A stretch of DNA of 64,000 nucleotides from Yoonia vestfoldensis SKA53 (GTDB taxonomy: Bacteria; Pseudomonadota; Alphaproteobacteria; Rhodobacterales; Rhodobacteraceae), in the NCBI RefSeq assembly GCF_000152785.1, contig NZ_CH672414.1, positions 2,462,443 to 2,526,442 of the forward strand. The letters run 5' to 3'. Under the pieces are notes generated by a model. That model did not search any database, was not told where the DNA came from, and saw only the letters and a program-made list of their open reading frames with translations. This document shows positions 35,573-45,535 of this stretch, piece by piece. The first letter of the stretch is position 1. Each line of letters opens with the position of its first letter. Made by a program: the position numbers and the translations under genes.

Positions 35573-38093
35573 TGTTCACAATCCGTCCGGGCACCACGAT
35601 CAATTTCTTTACACTAGCGCCGTCCAGCGCCTTTTGCACCACATCCAGTGCCAGCACGGCGGTTTCCACCGTTTGCGCGCTGGCATCGGCTGCCACGACA
35701 ATCTCTGTTCGGCGTTTGCCGTTGATCTGCACGGGCAGGGTCACCGTATCGGACACCAGCATCGCGGGGTCGGCAACCGGCCAAGGTGCTGTGGCGATCA
35801 GCCCTTCGCCGCCAAGGCTGGCCCAGATGTCCTCGGCCAGATGCGGGGTCATGGGGGACATCAGCTGTGCCAGCACCAGCGCCGCCTGCCGTTTGGTCGC
35901 GGCCGCGGCCGTGGATTTGCCCAGCGTGTTGGTAAATGCGTAAAGTTTCGCAATCGCCGCGTTGAAACCAAAGGTTTCCAGCCCCATCGTCACGTCATGG
36001 ATGCAGCGGTGCATGGCGCGCAGCAGATCATCATCGCCGGTGCCGGTTGCATCAGGGGCCGCCGCGATTTCAGAGGCGATCCGGTAAACGCGGGCAAGGT
36101 GCTTATAGGTCGCATCCGCCCCCGACGCCGTCCATTCCACGTCGCGTTCGGGCGGGCTGTCGGACAAAACGAACCAGCGCGCGGTATCGGCGCCATATTG
36201 CGCAAGGATATCGTCAGGATCGACGACGTTCTTTTTGGATTTCGACATCTTGGCAGATGGGATCACCTCGACCACGGTGCCATCGGCCAGTTTGCCATCC
36301 TTCACATCCTGCGGAAAGTGATAGACAGGGCGGCCCGCAGTATCGCGGGTCAGATAGATTTCATGCGTCACCATGCCTTGCGTGAACAGCGCGTTGAACG
36401 GTTCAATCGCGGTATCGGGCAGATGGCCGGTGATCTGCATCGCGCGGGCAAAGAACCGGCTGTAAAGCAGGTGCAGGATCGCATGTTCGATGCCGCCGAT
36501 ATACTGGTCCACGTTCATCCAATAGGCCGCGTCGTCCATATTCGTGGGCGTCGGCGCATGGGGGGCGGTGAAGCGGGCGAAATACCATGACGAATCGACG
36601 AATGTGTCCATCGTATCGGTTTCGCGCAGGGCGGGCGCACCGCAAGCAGGGCAGGCGCAGTCGCGCCATGTCGGGTGGCGGTCCAGCGGATTACCCGGCA
36701 CGTCGAAAGTGACGTCATAGGGCAATTCAATCGGCAGGTTTTCTTTCTTTTCCGGTACGGCACCGCAGGTATCGCAATGCACGATGGGAATGGGGCAACC
36801 CCAATAGCGTTGGCGCGACAGGCCCCAGTCGCGCAGGCGGAATTTGGTGACACCTCCGCCGATGCCGTTGGATTCGCAATAGGCGATGGCGGCATCGACG
36901 GCCTGTTCGCCAGTCTGCCATGCATCACCTGCAAAGCCTTTGGTATAGAACACCTTTTCGGTCTTGGGCGGCACATAGGCGGTGGCCAGATCGGCAGGCG
37001 CATCGGCATCCGGCAGAAACGTTGCGATGATCGGCAACCCGTATTTGGTGGCAAAATCGAAATCGCGCTGGTCATGCGCGGGGCAGCCGAAAATCGCGCC
37101 GGTGCCGTAATCCATCAGGATGAAATTGGCGATATAGACCGGCAGATCAGGCTGGCCCGCCATCGGGTGTTTTACGGTCAGGCCGGTGTCCAGCCCCAGC
37201 TTTTCAGCCTTTTCGATGGCCTCCGCCGTGGTGCCGCCCTTGCGACATTCGGCGCAAAAGGCCGCGACGGACGCATCGCGCGCCTCTAGTTCCTTGGCCA
37301 GCGGGTGATCGGGCGAAATCCCGACGAAAGACGCGCCCAGCAACGTATCGGGGCGGGTTGTATATACCTCGATCTGGCCACCATCAGTACGGTCAAACGC
37401 AAACTGCAGACCGCGCGATTTGCCGATCCAGTTCGCCTGCATCAGCTTGACCTTGGCAGGCCAGTTATCCAGCCCGTCAAGCGCCGCCAGCAATTCTTCG
37501 GAATAATCGGAAATCTTAAAGAACCATTGCACCAGTTCGCGGCGTTCGACATCGGCACCCGACCGCCAGCCTTTGCCGTCGATCACCTGTTCGTTGGCCA
37601 GCACGGTCATATCGACAGGGTCCCAGTTCACCACCGCTTTCTTGCGGTAAATCAGCCCCTTGGACAGGAAATCAATGAACAGGGCCTGCTGCTGGCCGTA
37701 ATATTCGGGATCGCAGGTGGCGAATTCGCGGGTCCAGTCGATGGACAGGCCCAAAGGCTTCATCTGCGCACGCATGTCGGCGATGTTTTGATAGGTCCAG
37801 TCCTTGGGGTGACCACCTGACGCCATCGCCGCATTTTCGGCGGGCATGCCGAACGCGTCCCAACCCATCGGGTGCAGCACGTTATGCCCTGTCGCCAATT
37901 TATACCGCGCGATCACATCGCCCATCGTGTAATTGCGCACATGGCCAATATGGATGCGCCCCGACGGATAGGGGAACATTTCCAGCACATAATATTTGGG
38001 TTTGTCCGCGCTGCGGTTGGCGGTGAAGATCTGGCCCTTGGCCCAGATGTCCTGCCATTTCGGTTCGATTGCAGCGGGGGAATAGGGGGTCAT
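35562..38093 (-). CDS. leuS: leucyl-tRNA synthetase
   Basis: 843-residue class I synthetase that charges tRNA-Leu. The HIGH motif is in [15 protein letters not shown] (about residue 50), the editing domain is in the middle, a Cys cluster (CDTCG, CACPACG) lies near residues 445-480, KMSKSK is near residue 615, and an anticodon-binding domain follows. The length is normal for the alphaproteobacterial enzyme. First gene of the leuS-lptE-holA operon. Confidence 0.97.
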   Translation of the reverse strand: MTPYSPAAIEPKWQDIWAKGQIFTANRSADKPKYYVLEMFPYPSGRIHIGHVRNYTMGDVIARYKLATGHNVLHPMGWDAFGMPAENAAMASGGHPKDWTYQNIADMRAQMKPLGLSIDWTREFATCDPEYYGQQQALFIDFLSKGLIYRKKAVVNWDPVDMTVLANEQVIDGKGWRSGADVERRELVQWFFKISDYSEELLAALDGLDNWPAKVKLMQANWIGKSRGLQFAFDRTDGGQIEVYTTRPDTLLGASFVGISPDHPLAKELEARDASVAAFCAECRKGGTTAEAIEKAEKLGLDTGLTVKHPMAGQPDLPVYIANFILMDYGTGAIFGCPAHDQRDFDFATKYGLPIIATFLPDADAPADLATAYVPPKTEKVFYTKGFAGDAWQTGEQAVDAAIAYCESNGIGGGVTKFRLRDWGLSRQRYWGCPIPIVHCDTCGAVPEKKENLPIELPYDVTFDVPGNPLDRHPTWRDCACPACGAPALRETDTMDTFVDSSWYFARFTAPHAPTPTNMDDAAYWMNVDQYIGGIEHAILHLLYSRFFARAMQITGHLPDTAIEPFNALFTQGMVTHEIYLTRDTAGRPVYHFPQDVKDGKLADGTVVEVIPSAKMSKSKKNVVDPDDILAQYGADTARWFVLSDSPPERDVEWTASGADATYKHLARVYRIASEIAAAPDATGTGDDDLLRAMHRCIHDVTMGLETFGFNAAIAKLYAFTNTLGKSTAAAATKRQAALVLAQLMSPMTPHLAEDIWASLGGEGLIATAPWPVADPAMLVSDTVTLPVQINGKRRTEIVVAADASAQTVETAVLALDVVQKALDGASVKKLIVVPGRIVNIVI

Positions 38094-38187
38094 CTTCAGG
38101 GTCTTTCACGGGGGTAAATTTGGCGGCAAAAAGGCGTTGCCCCGTCATAATCCGGTGTGGCGACGATGGCTATACCCGCAAACGCAA

Positions 38188-38211
38188 AGAGCGGCCCCAA
38201 AGGGCCGCTCT
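38188..38211 (-). terminator. terminator hairpin downstream of porin
   Basis: On the minus strand AGAGCGGCCC-TTTG-GGGCCGCTCT forms a perfect 10-bp stem, followed by TTTGCGTTTG. It lies 26 nt after the porin stop; the U-tract is weak but the stem is strong. Confidence 0.7.
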
Positions 38212-38236
38212 CGCTTAGGAAAGTCGAGGGTTCTGA

Positions 38237-39364
38237 TTAGAACTTGAACGACACGGCAACAGTTGTACCGACCTGATAGTCTGGGCCGCCAACTTCGTCG
38301 TCTGCCAGAGCATCGGTGGTTTCTGCATCAGCATAGGACACCAGCAGAGCTGCGCCGCCACCCAGGTCATAGGCTGCTGCGACGTATGTGTCTGTGCCTT
38401 GTGTTTCCTGGTCGAATGCGCCGGCCAGAATGGTCAGGCCGTTGCCCAGGTCATACGAACCGTCGATGCCGACTTTGGTCGTGCCTTGGTCGTCTTGGTA
38501 GTCGACTGCGACTGTCAGAGCATCAGCAGAGTACTTGACGTTGACGCCGAGGTTTGCATCGCCGTTGCCAGCGTTTTCGTCAACATAGTAACCGGTCACG
38601 GTCACTGGGCCTACTGGCATCGAAGCTTTCACACCAGTCGACTGCGAGTTTTCGTCTTCTGCGTAAGCAACGGTGAAGTTTGCACCAGCAGCAGCAAAGC
38701 CAACCGACAGACCAAAGATCTCGTCGTTGTTCGCATCATCAAGTTCTGTTTGCTTGGTTGTTGCTTCTTCGTAAGCAGCAGAAATGGTCACACCAGCGAC
38801 AGCAGCTTTCACACCGAAGGACAGCTGGTCAATCTCTTGCTCAGTACCGGTGGTGACGATGACGTAAGAAACCGATGCCGAAACGTCGCCCATTGTCACG
38901 TCGCCGCGCAGAACTGCGTCAGCTTCTGCTGCATCGAATGCTGCAGTTGTGAAACCGTCGGATTCCATATCGCCAGCGGAAACCCACATTTTGCCAGCGG
39001 CAGTTGCGGTGTCACCGAATGTCAATGTTGCGCTTTCGGTCGACAGAGCCATCACGAAATCGTCAGCATTCAGTGCGGTGTTGCCATCGGCGACGGAGTT
39101 AGCCGAACCCAGACCATCTTCTTGGATGTCGATGTTGAACTGCGCGCTTGCAGTCACGCCGTTGTCCAGCTCAGTAGCGCCTTTGACAGTCAGTGTGGTG
39201 TCAAAATAGAAACCATTGTAGTCGTCAGCGCCAGCAGCGGTGTTGGCTTCGTCGTTGTAGCCCAGGTTGGCTGTACCGGAGAAGCTTACGCCGGTGTGTC
39301 CATCAGCAACTGCAGCGCCAGCAAAGGCTACCAGGGCAGTTGTTGTAAGAAGGATGCTTTTCAT
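38237..39364 (-). CDS. outer-membrane porin
   Basis: 375-residue beta-barrel protein with a signal peptide (MKSILLTTTALVAFAGAAVA, mature start DGHTGVSFSG) and a C-terminal Phe (VAVSFKF), the recognition signal for barrel assembly. The repeated short amphipathic strands and Asp/Ala/Thr-rich loops match the Gram-negative porin_4 class of Rhodobacteraceae. The gene is clearly poorer in GC than its neighbours, with a distinct codon choice as expected for a very abundant protein. A hairpin sits in its 5' leader. Confidence 0.9.
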   Translation of the reverse strand: MKSILLTTTALVAFAGAAVADGHTGVSFSGTANLGYNDEANTAAGADDYNGFYFDTTLTVKGATELDNGVTASAQFNIDIQEDGLGSANSVADGNTALNADDFVMALSTESATLTFGDTATAAGKMWVSAGDMESDGFTTAAFDAAEADAVLRGDVTMGDVSASVSYVIVTTGTEQEIDQLSFGVKAAVAGVTISAAYEEATTKQTELDDANNDEIFGLSVGFAAAGANFTVAYAEDENSQSTGVKASMPVGPVTVTGYYVDENAGNGDANLGVNVKYSADALTVAVDYQDDQGTTKVGIDGSYDLGNGLTILAGAFDQETQGTDTYVAAAYDLGGGAALLVSYADAETTDALADDEVGGPDYQVGTTVAVSFKF

Positions 39365-39385
39365 TGGATAATTCCCTCGTGTTTT

Positions 39386-39401
39386 GCATTCTCAAGAATG
39401 C
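39386..39401 (-). other. hairpin in porin 5' leader
   Basis: GCATTCT/AGAATGC inverted repeat about 25 nt upstream of the porin start. It is preceded on the minus strand by TTGGGC-N18-TAGAAT, a fair promoter match. Hairpins in porin leaders can stabilise the message or host sRNA control. Confidence 0.4.
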
Positions 39402-39590
39402 CAGATATTCTAGCATTGACGCTTAATTGCGCCCAACGCTCTTCACACTCAAGTTAAAGTGGCGTGTTACAACAGTCTTGCTGCCAAATGATGCATCAAG
39501 GCCACACAATCTTTTGCACCCATGACAGCACCGTCAAAGGGCGTTATCTGGGCCACACCACCCTTGCCCCCCTTGTTTGAAGGACGTTTC

Positions 39591-40244
39591 ATGCCACTGG
39601 CAGATATTCAGGACCGTATCGCCGCCGCTTGCGCCAAGGCCGGTCGCCCCCTGCAGGACGTGACGCTGATCGCTGTGTCCAAAGTGCAACCCAACGCCCG
39701 TGTTGCCGCCGTGCTGGATCAGGGTCACCGAGTCTTTGGTGAAAACAAGGTGCAAGAAGCAGCAGGCAAATGGCCCATGTTCCGCGAATCCTATGATGGG
39801 ATCGCCTTGCACTTGATCGGCCCGTTGCAGACCAACAAGGCGAAGGCTGCCGTTGAGCTGGCGCAGGCGATCCACACGCTCGACCGGCCAAAACTGGCGC
39901 AGGTGCTGGCGCGTCTGGCGCAGGAAAGCGGCGCATGTCCTGACCTGTTCGTGCAGGTCAACACCGGCGAGGAACCGCAAAAGGCAGGCGTGCTGCCCGC
40001 CGATGTCGATGCTTTCGTGGCCGAGGCGCGCGCGCTGGACCTGCCCATCGCGGGCCTGATGTGCATCCCGCCCGTGGACGAAGAACCCAGCCTGCATTTC
40101 GCGCTGTTGGCCAAGATGGCCGCGCGCAACGGATTGACGGGCCTGTCGATGGGCATGAGCGGCGATTTCGAAAGCGCCATCGCCTTGGGCGCGACCCATG
40201 TGCGCATCGGTGCCGCGATCTTCGGGGAACGGGTTGCGGGGTGA
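39591..40244 (+). CDS. YggS-family pyridoxal-phosphate homeostasis protein
   Basis: 217-residue PLP-binding protein of the YggS/PROSC family that buffers PLP and affects amino-acid metabolism. The PLP Lys is in LIAVSKVQP (about residue 29). The conserved segments are FGENKVQEAAGKW, LHLIGPLQTNK and the C-terminal LSMGMSGDFESAIALGATHVRIGAAIFG. Start ATG 39591 has GAAGGACG upstream. The stop overlaps the GTG of the next gene (GTGA). Confidence 0.92.
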   Translation: MPLADIQDRIAAACAKAGRPLQDVTLIAVSKVQPNARVAAVLDQGHRVFGENKVQEAAGKWPMFRESYDGIALHLIGPLQTNKAKAAVELAQAIHTLDRPKLAQVLARLAQESGACPDLFVQVNTGEEPQKAGVLPADVDAFVAEARALDLPIAGLMCIPPVDEEPSLHFALLAKMAARNGLTGLSMGMSGDFESAIALGATHVRIGAAIFGERVAG

Positions 40245-40885
40245 GCGTTTACGCCCCACCCCAAGACCCGCTGGTGATTCTGCATCACGATCATCAGGTG
40301 CTGCTGGTCGACAAACCCAGCGGCCTGTTGTCGGTTCCCGGCAAGGGCGAAGACCTGACTGATTGCCTGATCGCGCGGGTGCAGCGCATCTTTCCCGATG
40401 CTTTGCTGGTGCATCGCCTGGACCGCGACACATCGGGTGTCATGATCTTTGCGATGACCCCCCATGCACAGCGCCATCTGGGCCTGCAATTCGAAAACCG
40501 CCAGACCAAGAAAACCTATGTTGCCCGCGTCTGGGGTGAAATGGCGGACAAGACCGGCACCGTCGATCTGCCGCTGATCGTGGATTGGCCGAACCGCCCC
40601 TTGCAGATGGTGGACCATGAAAACGGCCGCGCGGCGGTGACCGATTGGCGCGTGGTGCGCGTGGGTGGCGGTGAAACCCGCGTGCGGCTAATGCCGAAAA
40701 CCGGCCGGTCGCACCAGTTGCGCGTGCATATGCTGGCGCTGGGCCATCCGATTCTGGGCGATCCGTTCTATGCGACAGGCCCCGCGCGCGATCATCCGCG
40801 GCTGATGCTGCATTCCGAGACGTTGCAATTCCGCCATCCCGATGGCGGACAGGGCATACGCATCACCGCCCCCTGTCCGTTCTAG
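40241..40885 (+). CDS. RluA-family RNA pseudouridine synthase
   Basis: 214-residue pseudouridine synthase without an S4 domain. The catalytic motif VHRLDRDTSGVMIFA carries the Asp (about residue 66). Further family segments are LLVDKPSGLLSVPGKG and TGRSHQLRVHMLALGHPILGDPFY. The small single-domain size resembles RluA/TruC-like enzymes acting on rRNA or tRNA. Start GTG is coupled to yggS. Confidence 0.9.
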   Translation: MSVYAPPQDPLVILHHDHQVLLVDKPSGLLSVPGKGEDLTDCLIARVQRIFPDALLVHRLDRDTSGVMIFAMTPHAQRHLGLQFENRQTKKTYVARVWGEMADKTGTVDLPLIVDWPNRPLQMVDHENGRAAVTDWRVVRVGGGETRVRLMPKTGRSHQLRVHMLALGHPILGDPFYATGPARDHPRLMLHSETLQFRHPDGGQGIRITAPCPF

Positions 40886-41478
40886 ACGGTCAGGAAATCC
40901 TGCACCGCTGCCACCTCGCTTTGCGCGATCCCGTGGCCGCCTGCATGCCAATGCACCTGCACATCCGCCCCCTGCGCGATCAGATACCCCGCCAGCGCAT
41001 GGGTCAGATCGGGCGGGCAGATCGGGTCGTTCTGACCAGCAGTGATCAGCACACGCCGCCCTTTCAGCCCCGGTTGCGGGGCGGGGGCAAAGGGGATCAG
41101 CGGATGCATCAGGATCAGGTCATCGACCAGCCCCGCATCCAGCATCGCCACCGCGGCAAGTATATTCGCCCCGTTGGAATAGCCCAGCCCGATGGTGCGG
41201 GCCGGTTTGGTGGCGGCCTTTTCGGCGGTGATGAAATCCGCCATGGCGCGGCTGCGCAACGCCAGATCGTCCATGTCATAGACGCCTTCGCCGGTGCGCC
41301 TGAAATACCGCGCTGCCCCGTGTTCGGACACGTCCCCGCGCGGGGATGTGACATGCGCACCGGGGATCAGCTGTTCCGCGAAATCGTGGAACTGGCTTTC
41401 CGACCCGCCGGTGCCGTGAAAAGTCAGGAACAGCGGCGCGCCCGCTGTCCCCGTGGTGCGTTTGGCGTGATAGGTCAT
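40882..41478 (-). CDS. alpha/beta hydrolase (phospholipase/carboxylesterase-like)
   Basis: 198-residue single-domain hydrolase. The oxyanion segment is FHGTGGSES, the nucleophile Ser is in GLGYSNGANI (about residue 103), Asp is in ITAGQNDPICP, and His is in HAGGHGI. It is similar to the small carboxylesterase family often paired with VOC ring-cleavage-like dioxygenases. It starts 1 nt after the stop of the upstream glyoxalase-family gene. Confidence 0.85.
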   Translation of the reverse strand: MTYHAKRTTGTAGAPLFLTFHGTGGSESQFHDFAEQLIPGAHVTSPRGDVSEHGAARYFRRTGEGVYDMDDLALRSRAMADFITAEKAATKPARTIGLGYSNGANILAAVAMLDAGLVDDLILMHPLIPFAPAPQPGLKGRRVLITAGQNDPICPPDLTHALAGYLIAQGADVQVHWHAGGHGIAQSEVAAVQDFLTV

Positions 41479-41479
41479 G

Positions 41480-42409
41480 TCAGCCTTCCAGCGGTTCCAG
41501 CAGGTTTTCCAGCTGCGCGCGCAGATGTTCGTGCTGGCTGGGCAGTTGCAACGCCTGACCAAGATGCGCGGTATCTTCGTCGCGCGCAAAGCCCGGCTCG
41601 TTCGTCGCCACCTCGAACAGCACCCCGCCGGGTGTGCGGAAATAGATCGCATAGAAATAGTCGCGGTCGATCACAGGCGTGACCTGATAGCCGGTATCGA
41701 GCAGCGCCTCGCGCACCTCGAGCTGCCGCGCGCGGTTGTCCACGGCAAAGGCGATGTGGTGGACCGATCCCGCCCCTTGGGCGGCGCGGGGTGCGGATGG
41801 CGTCACCTCGATGTCGATGGCATTGGCGTCATTGCCGCCCGGCACGATGAAACGGGTGACGTTGTTTTCACTGTCCAGTTTTTCATAGCCCATGAACCGG
41901 AGCAATTCCGCGCTGGCATCACCATCGCGCAGGCGCATGTCGGTCGAATGGAAACCGCGGATCGCAATATCCTCGGCCACGCCATTGCCGGTCCACGGTG
42001 TGCGGCCGTCGTCGCGTTCGACCAGCGCAAACAGGTCGCCATCGGGGCCGTTGAACAGCACGCGTTTTTCGCCAAAGCGGATGTCCTGCGCCAGCCCGTC
42101 GGTTTCAAACGTGGCCAGCCGGTCCAGCCAGGCCTGTGATGTGCCGGTGGGAATGGCGAAACTGGTGCGCCCGACCTCACCCGCGCCCGCGCGTCCGCGT
42201 CCGGCATTGGGAAAAGGGAAATAGGTCATCACGGTGCCGGCGCTGCCGGTCTCGTCACCGTAATAGAGGTGATAAACATCCGGCGCGTCGAAATTGACCG
42301 TCTGCTTGACGCGGCGCAGGCCCAGAACATTGGTGAAAAATGCGTTGTTTTCGCGCGCGCCACTGGCCAGCGATGTGACGTGGTGCAGCCCTTTGATTTG
42401 TTTGATCAT
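41480..42409 (-). CDS. VOC-family ring-cleaving dioxygenase (MhqA/MhqO-like)
   Basis: 309-residue protein with two vicinal-oxygen-chelate domains. HHVTSLASGARENNAFFTNVLGLR opens the first, and GSVHHIAFAVDNRARQ opens the second. The motif histidines and the late Glu (GGVLFEVATNEPGF) fit metal-dependent hydroquinone or glutathione-linked dioxygenases. Its coupling to a small esterase is the same as in MhqO/MhqD-type quinone-detoxification pairs. Start ATG 42409 has GGAGAG upstream. Confidence 0.85.
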   Translation of the reverse strand: MIKQIKGLHHVTSLASGARENNAFFTNVLGLRRVKQTVNFDAPDVYHLYYGDETGSAGTVMTYFPFPNAGRGRAGAGEVGRTSFAIPTGTSQAWLDRLATFETDGLAQDIRFGEKRVLFNGPDGDLFALVERDDGRTPWTGNGVAEDIAIRGFHSTDMRLRDGDASAELLRFMGYEKLDSENNVTRFIVPGGNDANAIDIEVTPSAPRAAQGAGSVHHIAFAVDNRARQLEVREALLDTGYQVTPVIDRDYFYAIYFRTPGGVLFEVATNEPGFARDEDTAHLGQALQLPSQHEHLRAQLENLLEPLEG

Positions 42410-42504
42410 GATCGCTCTCCTATCCGTTGGGGGATAGATAGCGGATTTCACGACGCACTAAATAGCAGCAGGCGCACCAGATCAGTGCGCCCGCGCACAT
42501 GAGC

Positions 42505-43944
42505 TTACTCTGCGGCCCAGCCAGAGATTGCCTTGACCTCCAGAAATTCCTCGATACCCCAGACGCCGCCTTCGCGGGCGCGGCCAGACATCTTCATCCC
42601 GCCGAATGGCGCACCCGCCCCGCGTGACTTGCCGTTCATCTCGATCATGCCTGCCTTGAGAGCGCGGGCCATGCGGTTGCGGCGCGCGCCGTCCTGCGAC
42701 TGGACATAGTTCGTCAGGCCGTAAGCGGTGTCATTGGCGATGGCGATCGCCTCTTCCTCGGTATCAAACGGGATGATGGACAAGACCGGGCCAAAGATTT
42801 CCTCGCGCGCGATGCGCATCTGGTTGTTCACATCGGCAAAGACGGTGGGCCGGACGTAATAGCCACGGTTCATGCCCTCGGGCAGACCGGGGCCACCCGC
42901 GACCAGCCGCGCACCTTCGTCGATGCCGACCTGGATCATCGTCTGGATTTGGTCCCATTGGCGGCGGTTGACGACAGGCCCGATATGGCGGCCAGGTTCA
43001 GAGGCAGGGCCAACGGCGATGCCATTGGCGATTTCGGCTGCGGTTTCGACCGCCTGATCATAGATCGACCGTTCAACGAGCATCCGTGTCGGCGCGTTGC
43101 AGGATTGGCCAGAATTGTTCATGCAATGGATCACGCCACGCTTGACCGCCTTGTCATCGGCATCGGCAAAGATCACGTTTGCACCCTTGCCGCCCAGTTC
43201 CAGCGTCACCCGCTTGAGCGTTTCCGCGGCGGCGAGCGAAATCGCCTTGCCCGCGCGGGTCGATCCGGTGAAGCTGATCATTGCGACATCCTCGTGCCGC
43301 GACAATTGGCTGCCCACACCCATACCGTCACCGTTCACAAGGTTGAACACCCCCGCAGGCACACCCGCGTCATGCACGAATTCGGCAAACAGCAGCGATG
43401 ACAGCGGCGATTCCTCGGACGGTTTCAGCACGATGGTACAGCCCGCCAGTAGCGCGGGGATCACCTTGAGCGTGACCTGATTCATCGGCCAGTTCCACGG
43501 CGTGATCAGCCCGACAACGCCGATGGGTTCCAGCGCGATCCGGTCGTTGGGCGCATGTGGGCCAAGCGGTTTGATCCATTCGATATGGTCGAACGCGGTC
43601 AGAAAGTTTTCCAGATGCCACGGCAGGCAGGGGGCTTGATCGGCGCGGGACATGTCGATGGGCGCGCCCATTTCCAGGCTGATCGCCTGCGCCATTTCCT
43701 CGGCACGGGCCTCGTACTGGGCCAGAATGCCCCTGACATAGTCCGCGCGTTTCGCGGGGTCGGTCGCCGACCATGCGGGCAAGGCGGCGCTGGCGGCGGC
43801 GACGGCGGCATTCGTGTCAGCGTGATCACCAAGAGAAATGATAGCGCAGACCTCTTCGGTTGACGGGTCGATCACGTCATGGTCGCTGGATTTGGCGGGG
43901 GCCACCCATGCGCCATCGATATAGAAATTGCGTTTCTCGATCAT
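42505..43944 (-). CDS. aldehyde dehydrogenase family protein
   Basis: 479-residue NAD(P)-dependent aldehyde dehydrogenase. The cofactor segment is ITPWNWPMNQ (about 150), the general-base Glu is in LELGGKGANVIFADAD (about 250), the catalytic Cys is in NNSGQSCNAPTRM (about 285), and the late motif EEIFGPVLSIIPFD is present. Start MIEKRNFYIDGAWV at 43944, with a GGAGAG site upstream. The substrate is unknown; it is most like the broad-range DhaS/betaine-aldehyde group. No obvious partner gene is adjacent. Confidence 0.9.
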   Translation of the reverse strand: MIEKRNFYIDGAWVAPAKSSDHDVIDPSTEEVCAIISLGDHADTNAAVAAASAALPAWSATDPAKRADYVRGILAQYEARAEEMAQAISLEMGAPIDMSRADQAPCLPWHLENFLTAFDHIEWIKPLGPHAPNDRIALEPIGVVGLITPWNWPMNQVTLKVIPALLAGCTIVLKPSEESPLSSLLFAEFVHDAGVPAGVFNLVNGDGMGVGSQLSRHEDVAMISFTGSTRAGKAISLAAAETLKRVTLELGGKGANVIFADADDKAVKRGVIHCMNNSGQSCNAPTRMLVERSIYDQAVETAAEIANGIAVGPASEPGRHIGPVVNRRQWDQIQTMIQVGIDEGARLVAGGPGLPEGMNRGYYVRPTVFADVNNQMRIAREEIFGPVLSIIPFDTEEEAIAIANDTAYGLTNYVQSQDGARRNRMARALKAGMIEMNGKSRGAGAPFGGMKMSGRAREGGVWGIEEFLEVKAISGWAAE

Positions 43945-44068
43945 GATTTCTCTCCTGCACGTTGGCAAAGGTGTGGCATCTGCCCCGCTCCGGCGCAAGC
44001 GGCTGTGGCACAAGTGCCTGATCGTTCCTATGTAGGGTCGGTAAACTGAAAAATGAAGGAGCATCCCG

Positions 44069-44716
44069 ATGGGCCTGCGCATCAACGACACTATCCCCGA
44101 TCTGACGGTTGAAACCGATCAGGGCACAATCAAGCTGCACGACTGGATCGGAGACAGCTGGGCAATCTTGTTTTCACACCCCAAGGATTTTACGCCGGTC
44201 TGCACCACCGAATTTGGCGCAGTGGCGCAATTGGCCGATGAATGGGCCAAGCGCGGCACCAAGGTCATGGGTATCAGCGTCGATGGCGTCGAAGACCACA
44301 AGAAATGGAAGACCGACATCGAAACCTTTGCCGGTGCCAAGGCCGGTTTCCCGATTATCGCAGACGAAGACCTGACCGTGGCCAAGGCTTTTGATATGCT
44401 GCCCGCTGACGCCTATCTGCCCGATGGGCGGACCCCCGCCGACAGCGCCACGGTGCGCGCCGTGTTCATCATCGGGCCGGACAAAAAGCTGAAACTGTCG
44501 ATGACCTATCCGATGAATGTCGGGCGCAACTTCGCCGAAGTGCTGCGCGCATTGGATGGCTTGCAGACGGCCACTGGCCGCGGTGTGGCGACGCCTGCCA
44601 ACTGGACTGTGGGCGATGATGTGATCATCCCTGCCACCGTCAGCAATGACGATGCAAAGGCCAAGTTCGGTGATTTTACCACAGTGTTCCCCTATCTGCG
44701 GACGACCAAGTTATAA
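44069..44716 (+). CDS. 1-Cys peroxiredoxin (Prx6/AhpC-TSA family)
   Basis: 215-residue peroxidase. The catalytic Cys is in FTPVCTTEFGAVAQL (about residue 45), the conserved SVDGVEDHKKW segment is present, and the C-terminal extension after residue 160 (TPANWTVGDDVIIPATVSND) is typical of the Prx6 group, with no C-terminal resolving Cys. Reduces H2O2 and organic peroxides in the cytoplasm. Preceded by AAGGAG; its own terminator follows 10 nt after the stop. Confidence 0.93.
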   Translation: MGLRINDTIPDLTVETDQGTIKLHDWIGDSWAILFSHPKDFTPVCTTEFGAVAQLADEWAKRGTKVMGISVDGVEDHKKWKTDIETFAGAKAGFPIIADEDLTVAKAFDMLPADAYLPDGRTPADSATVRAVFIIGPDKKLKLSMTYPMNVGRNFAEVLRALDGLQTATGRGVATPANWTVGDDVIIPATVSNDDAKAKFGDFTTVFPYLRTTKL

Positions 44717-44725
44717 GTGATCAAG

Positions 44726-44750
44726 GACCCCGGTGCAGCACCGGGGTCTT
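44726..44750 (+). terminator. terminator after peroxiredoxin gene
   Basis: GACCCCGGTG-CAG-CACCGGGGTC, a perfect 10-bp stem, then a short TTT run. Confidence 0.8.
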
Positions 44751-44763
44751 TGCGCCTGCGGCG

Positions 44764-45354
44764 TCAGTACGCATAGCTGACAGCGAAACCTGCAAAGGGA
44801 AACACCGGCACATCGGCCAGATCCGCGTTGGTGTCTTGGACAGCGGTCTGCACGGTCGGGGTGGTGTTGCTGGACGATACCTGCAGCGACGACACGATCA
44901 CGCCGATATCGCCCGACAGCCCCCATCCCGCCCCCATCCCGATACGGAACCCGGTGGTCACCATCGGAGCGACATCATTTTCGAACACCAGCTTGCCGTC
45001 ATAGGTAACAGCCCCTTCGGTGAATGAACCGCTGACATCGCTGTTGGAAAAGAACAGTCCACCGGACATGCGCCAGGCATTTGCCAGTGGATAATAATCC
45101 GCGACAACAGCGACGCCGCCCAGATCGGCGGTGCCGTTTACGCTGGTCCCTTCATAATCGAATGTGTCGTCGATACTGAACCCGCCCATGATCATGCCAC
45201 GCAGGCCAAGGGTCGGGCGCAGCTGATAGGCCCCTTCCAGCGTATAGCCGAAGCTGGTGACGCCAAGACCGGCTGAAGCGGCGCCCCTGTCCTGTGCGGT
45301 GGCGGTTGTTGCCATGGCGCAGACGGCAATGGCGATCAGGTAGCGAAGGATCAT
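44764..45354 (-). CDS. small outer-membrane beta-barrel protein
   Basis: 196-residue protein with a signal peptide (MILRYLIAIAVCAMATTATA, cleaved before QDRG) and alternating hydrophobic strands ending in the aromatic C-terminus AVSYAY, as in OmpW/OmpA-like eight-strand barrels. Glycine-rich strands such as GLRGMIMGGFSIDD are visible. The function is unknown. Confidence 0.72.
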   Translation of the reverse strand: MILRYLIAIAVCAMATTATAQDRGAASAGLGVTSFGYTLEGAYQLRPTLGLRGMIMGGFSIDDTFDYEGTSVNGTADLGGVAVVADYYPLANAWRMSGGLFFSNSDVSGSFTEGAVTYDGKLVFENDVAPMVTTGFRIGMGAGWGLSGDIGVIVSSLQVSSSNTTPTVQTAVQDTNADLADVPVFPFAGFAVSYAY

Positions 45355-45443
45355 CGTAGATTCCCTTTGAATTGAGCAGTTTTGGCGTGTCAGCGACCAA
45401 TATGACTCAAAACGACTAAGGAATACTTAGCAGGGCGCACGGA

Positions 45444-45457
45444 CAGGGCGCGCCCTG
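45444..45457. other. 14-bp palindrome upstream of outer-membrane protein gene
   Basis: CAGGGCGCGCCCTG is a perfect palindrome about 90 bp upstream of the outer-membrane protein start and 22 bp from the pnp terminator. It could be an operator or part of the terminator region. Confidence 0.3.
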
Positions 45458-45478
45458 ACGATCTGTCCTACAAAAGAC

Positions 45479-45504
45479 AACACCCGACCAATTGGCCGGG
45501 TGTT
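45479..45504 (-). terminator. pnp terminator hairpin
   Basis: Near-perfect palindrome AACACCCG-GCCAATTGGT-CGGGTGTT, followed on the minus strand by GTCTTTTG. It lies 31 nt after the pnp stop codon. Confidence 0.7.
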
Positions 45505-45535
45505 GTGATCGCATCATCAAAATAACGTAGAAGCG

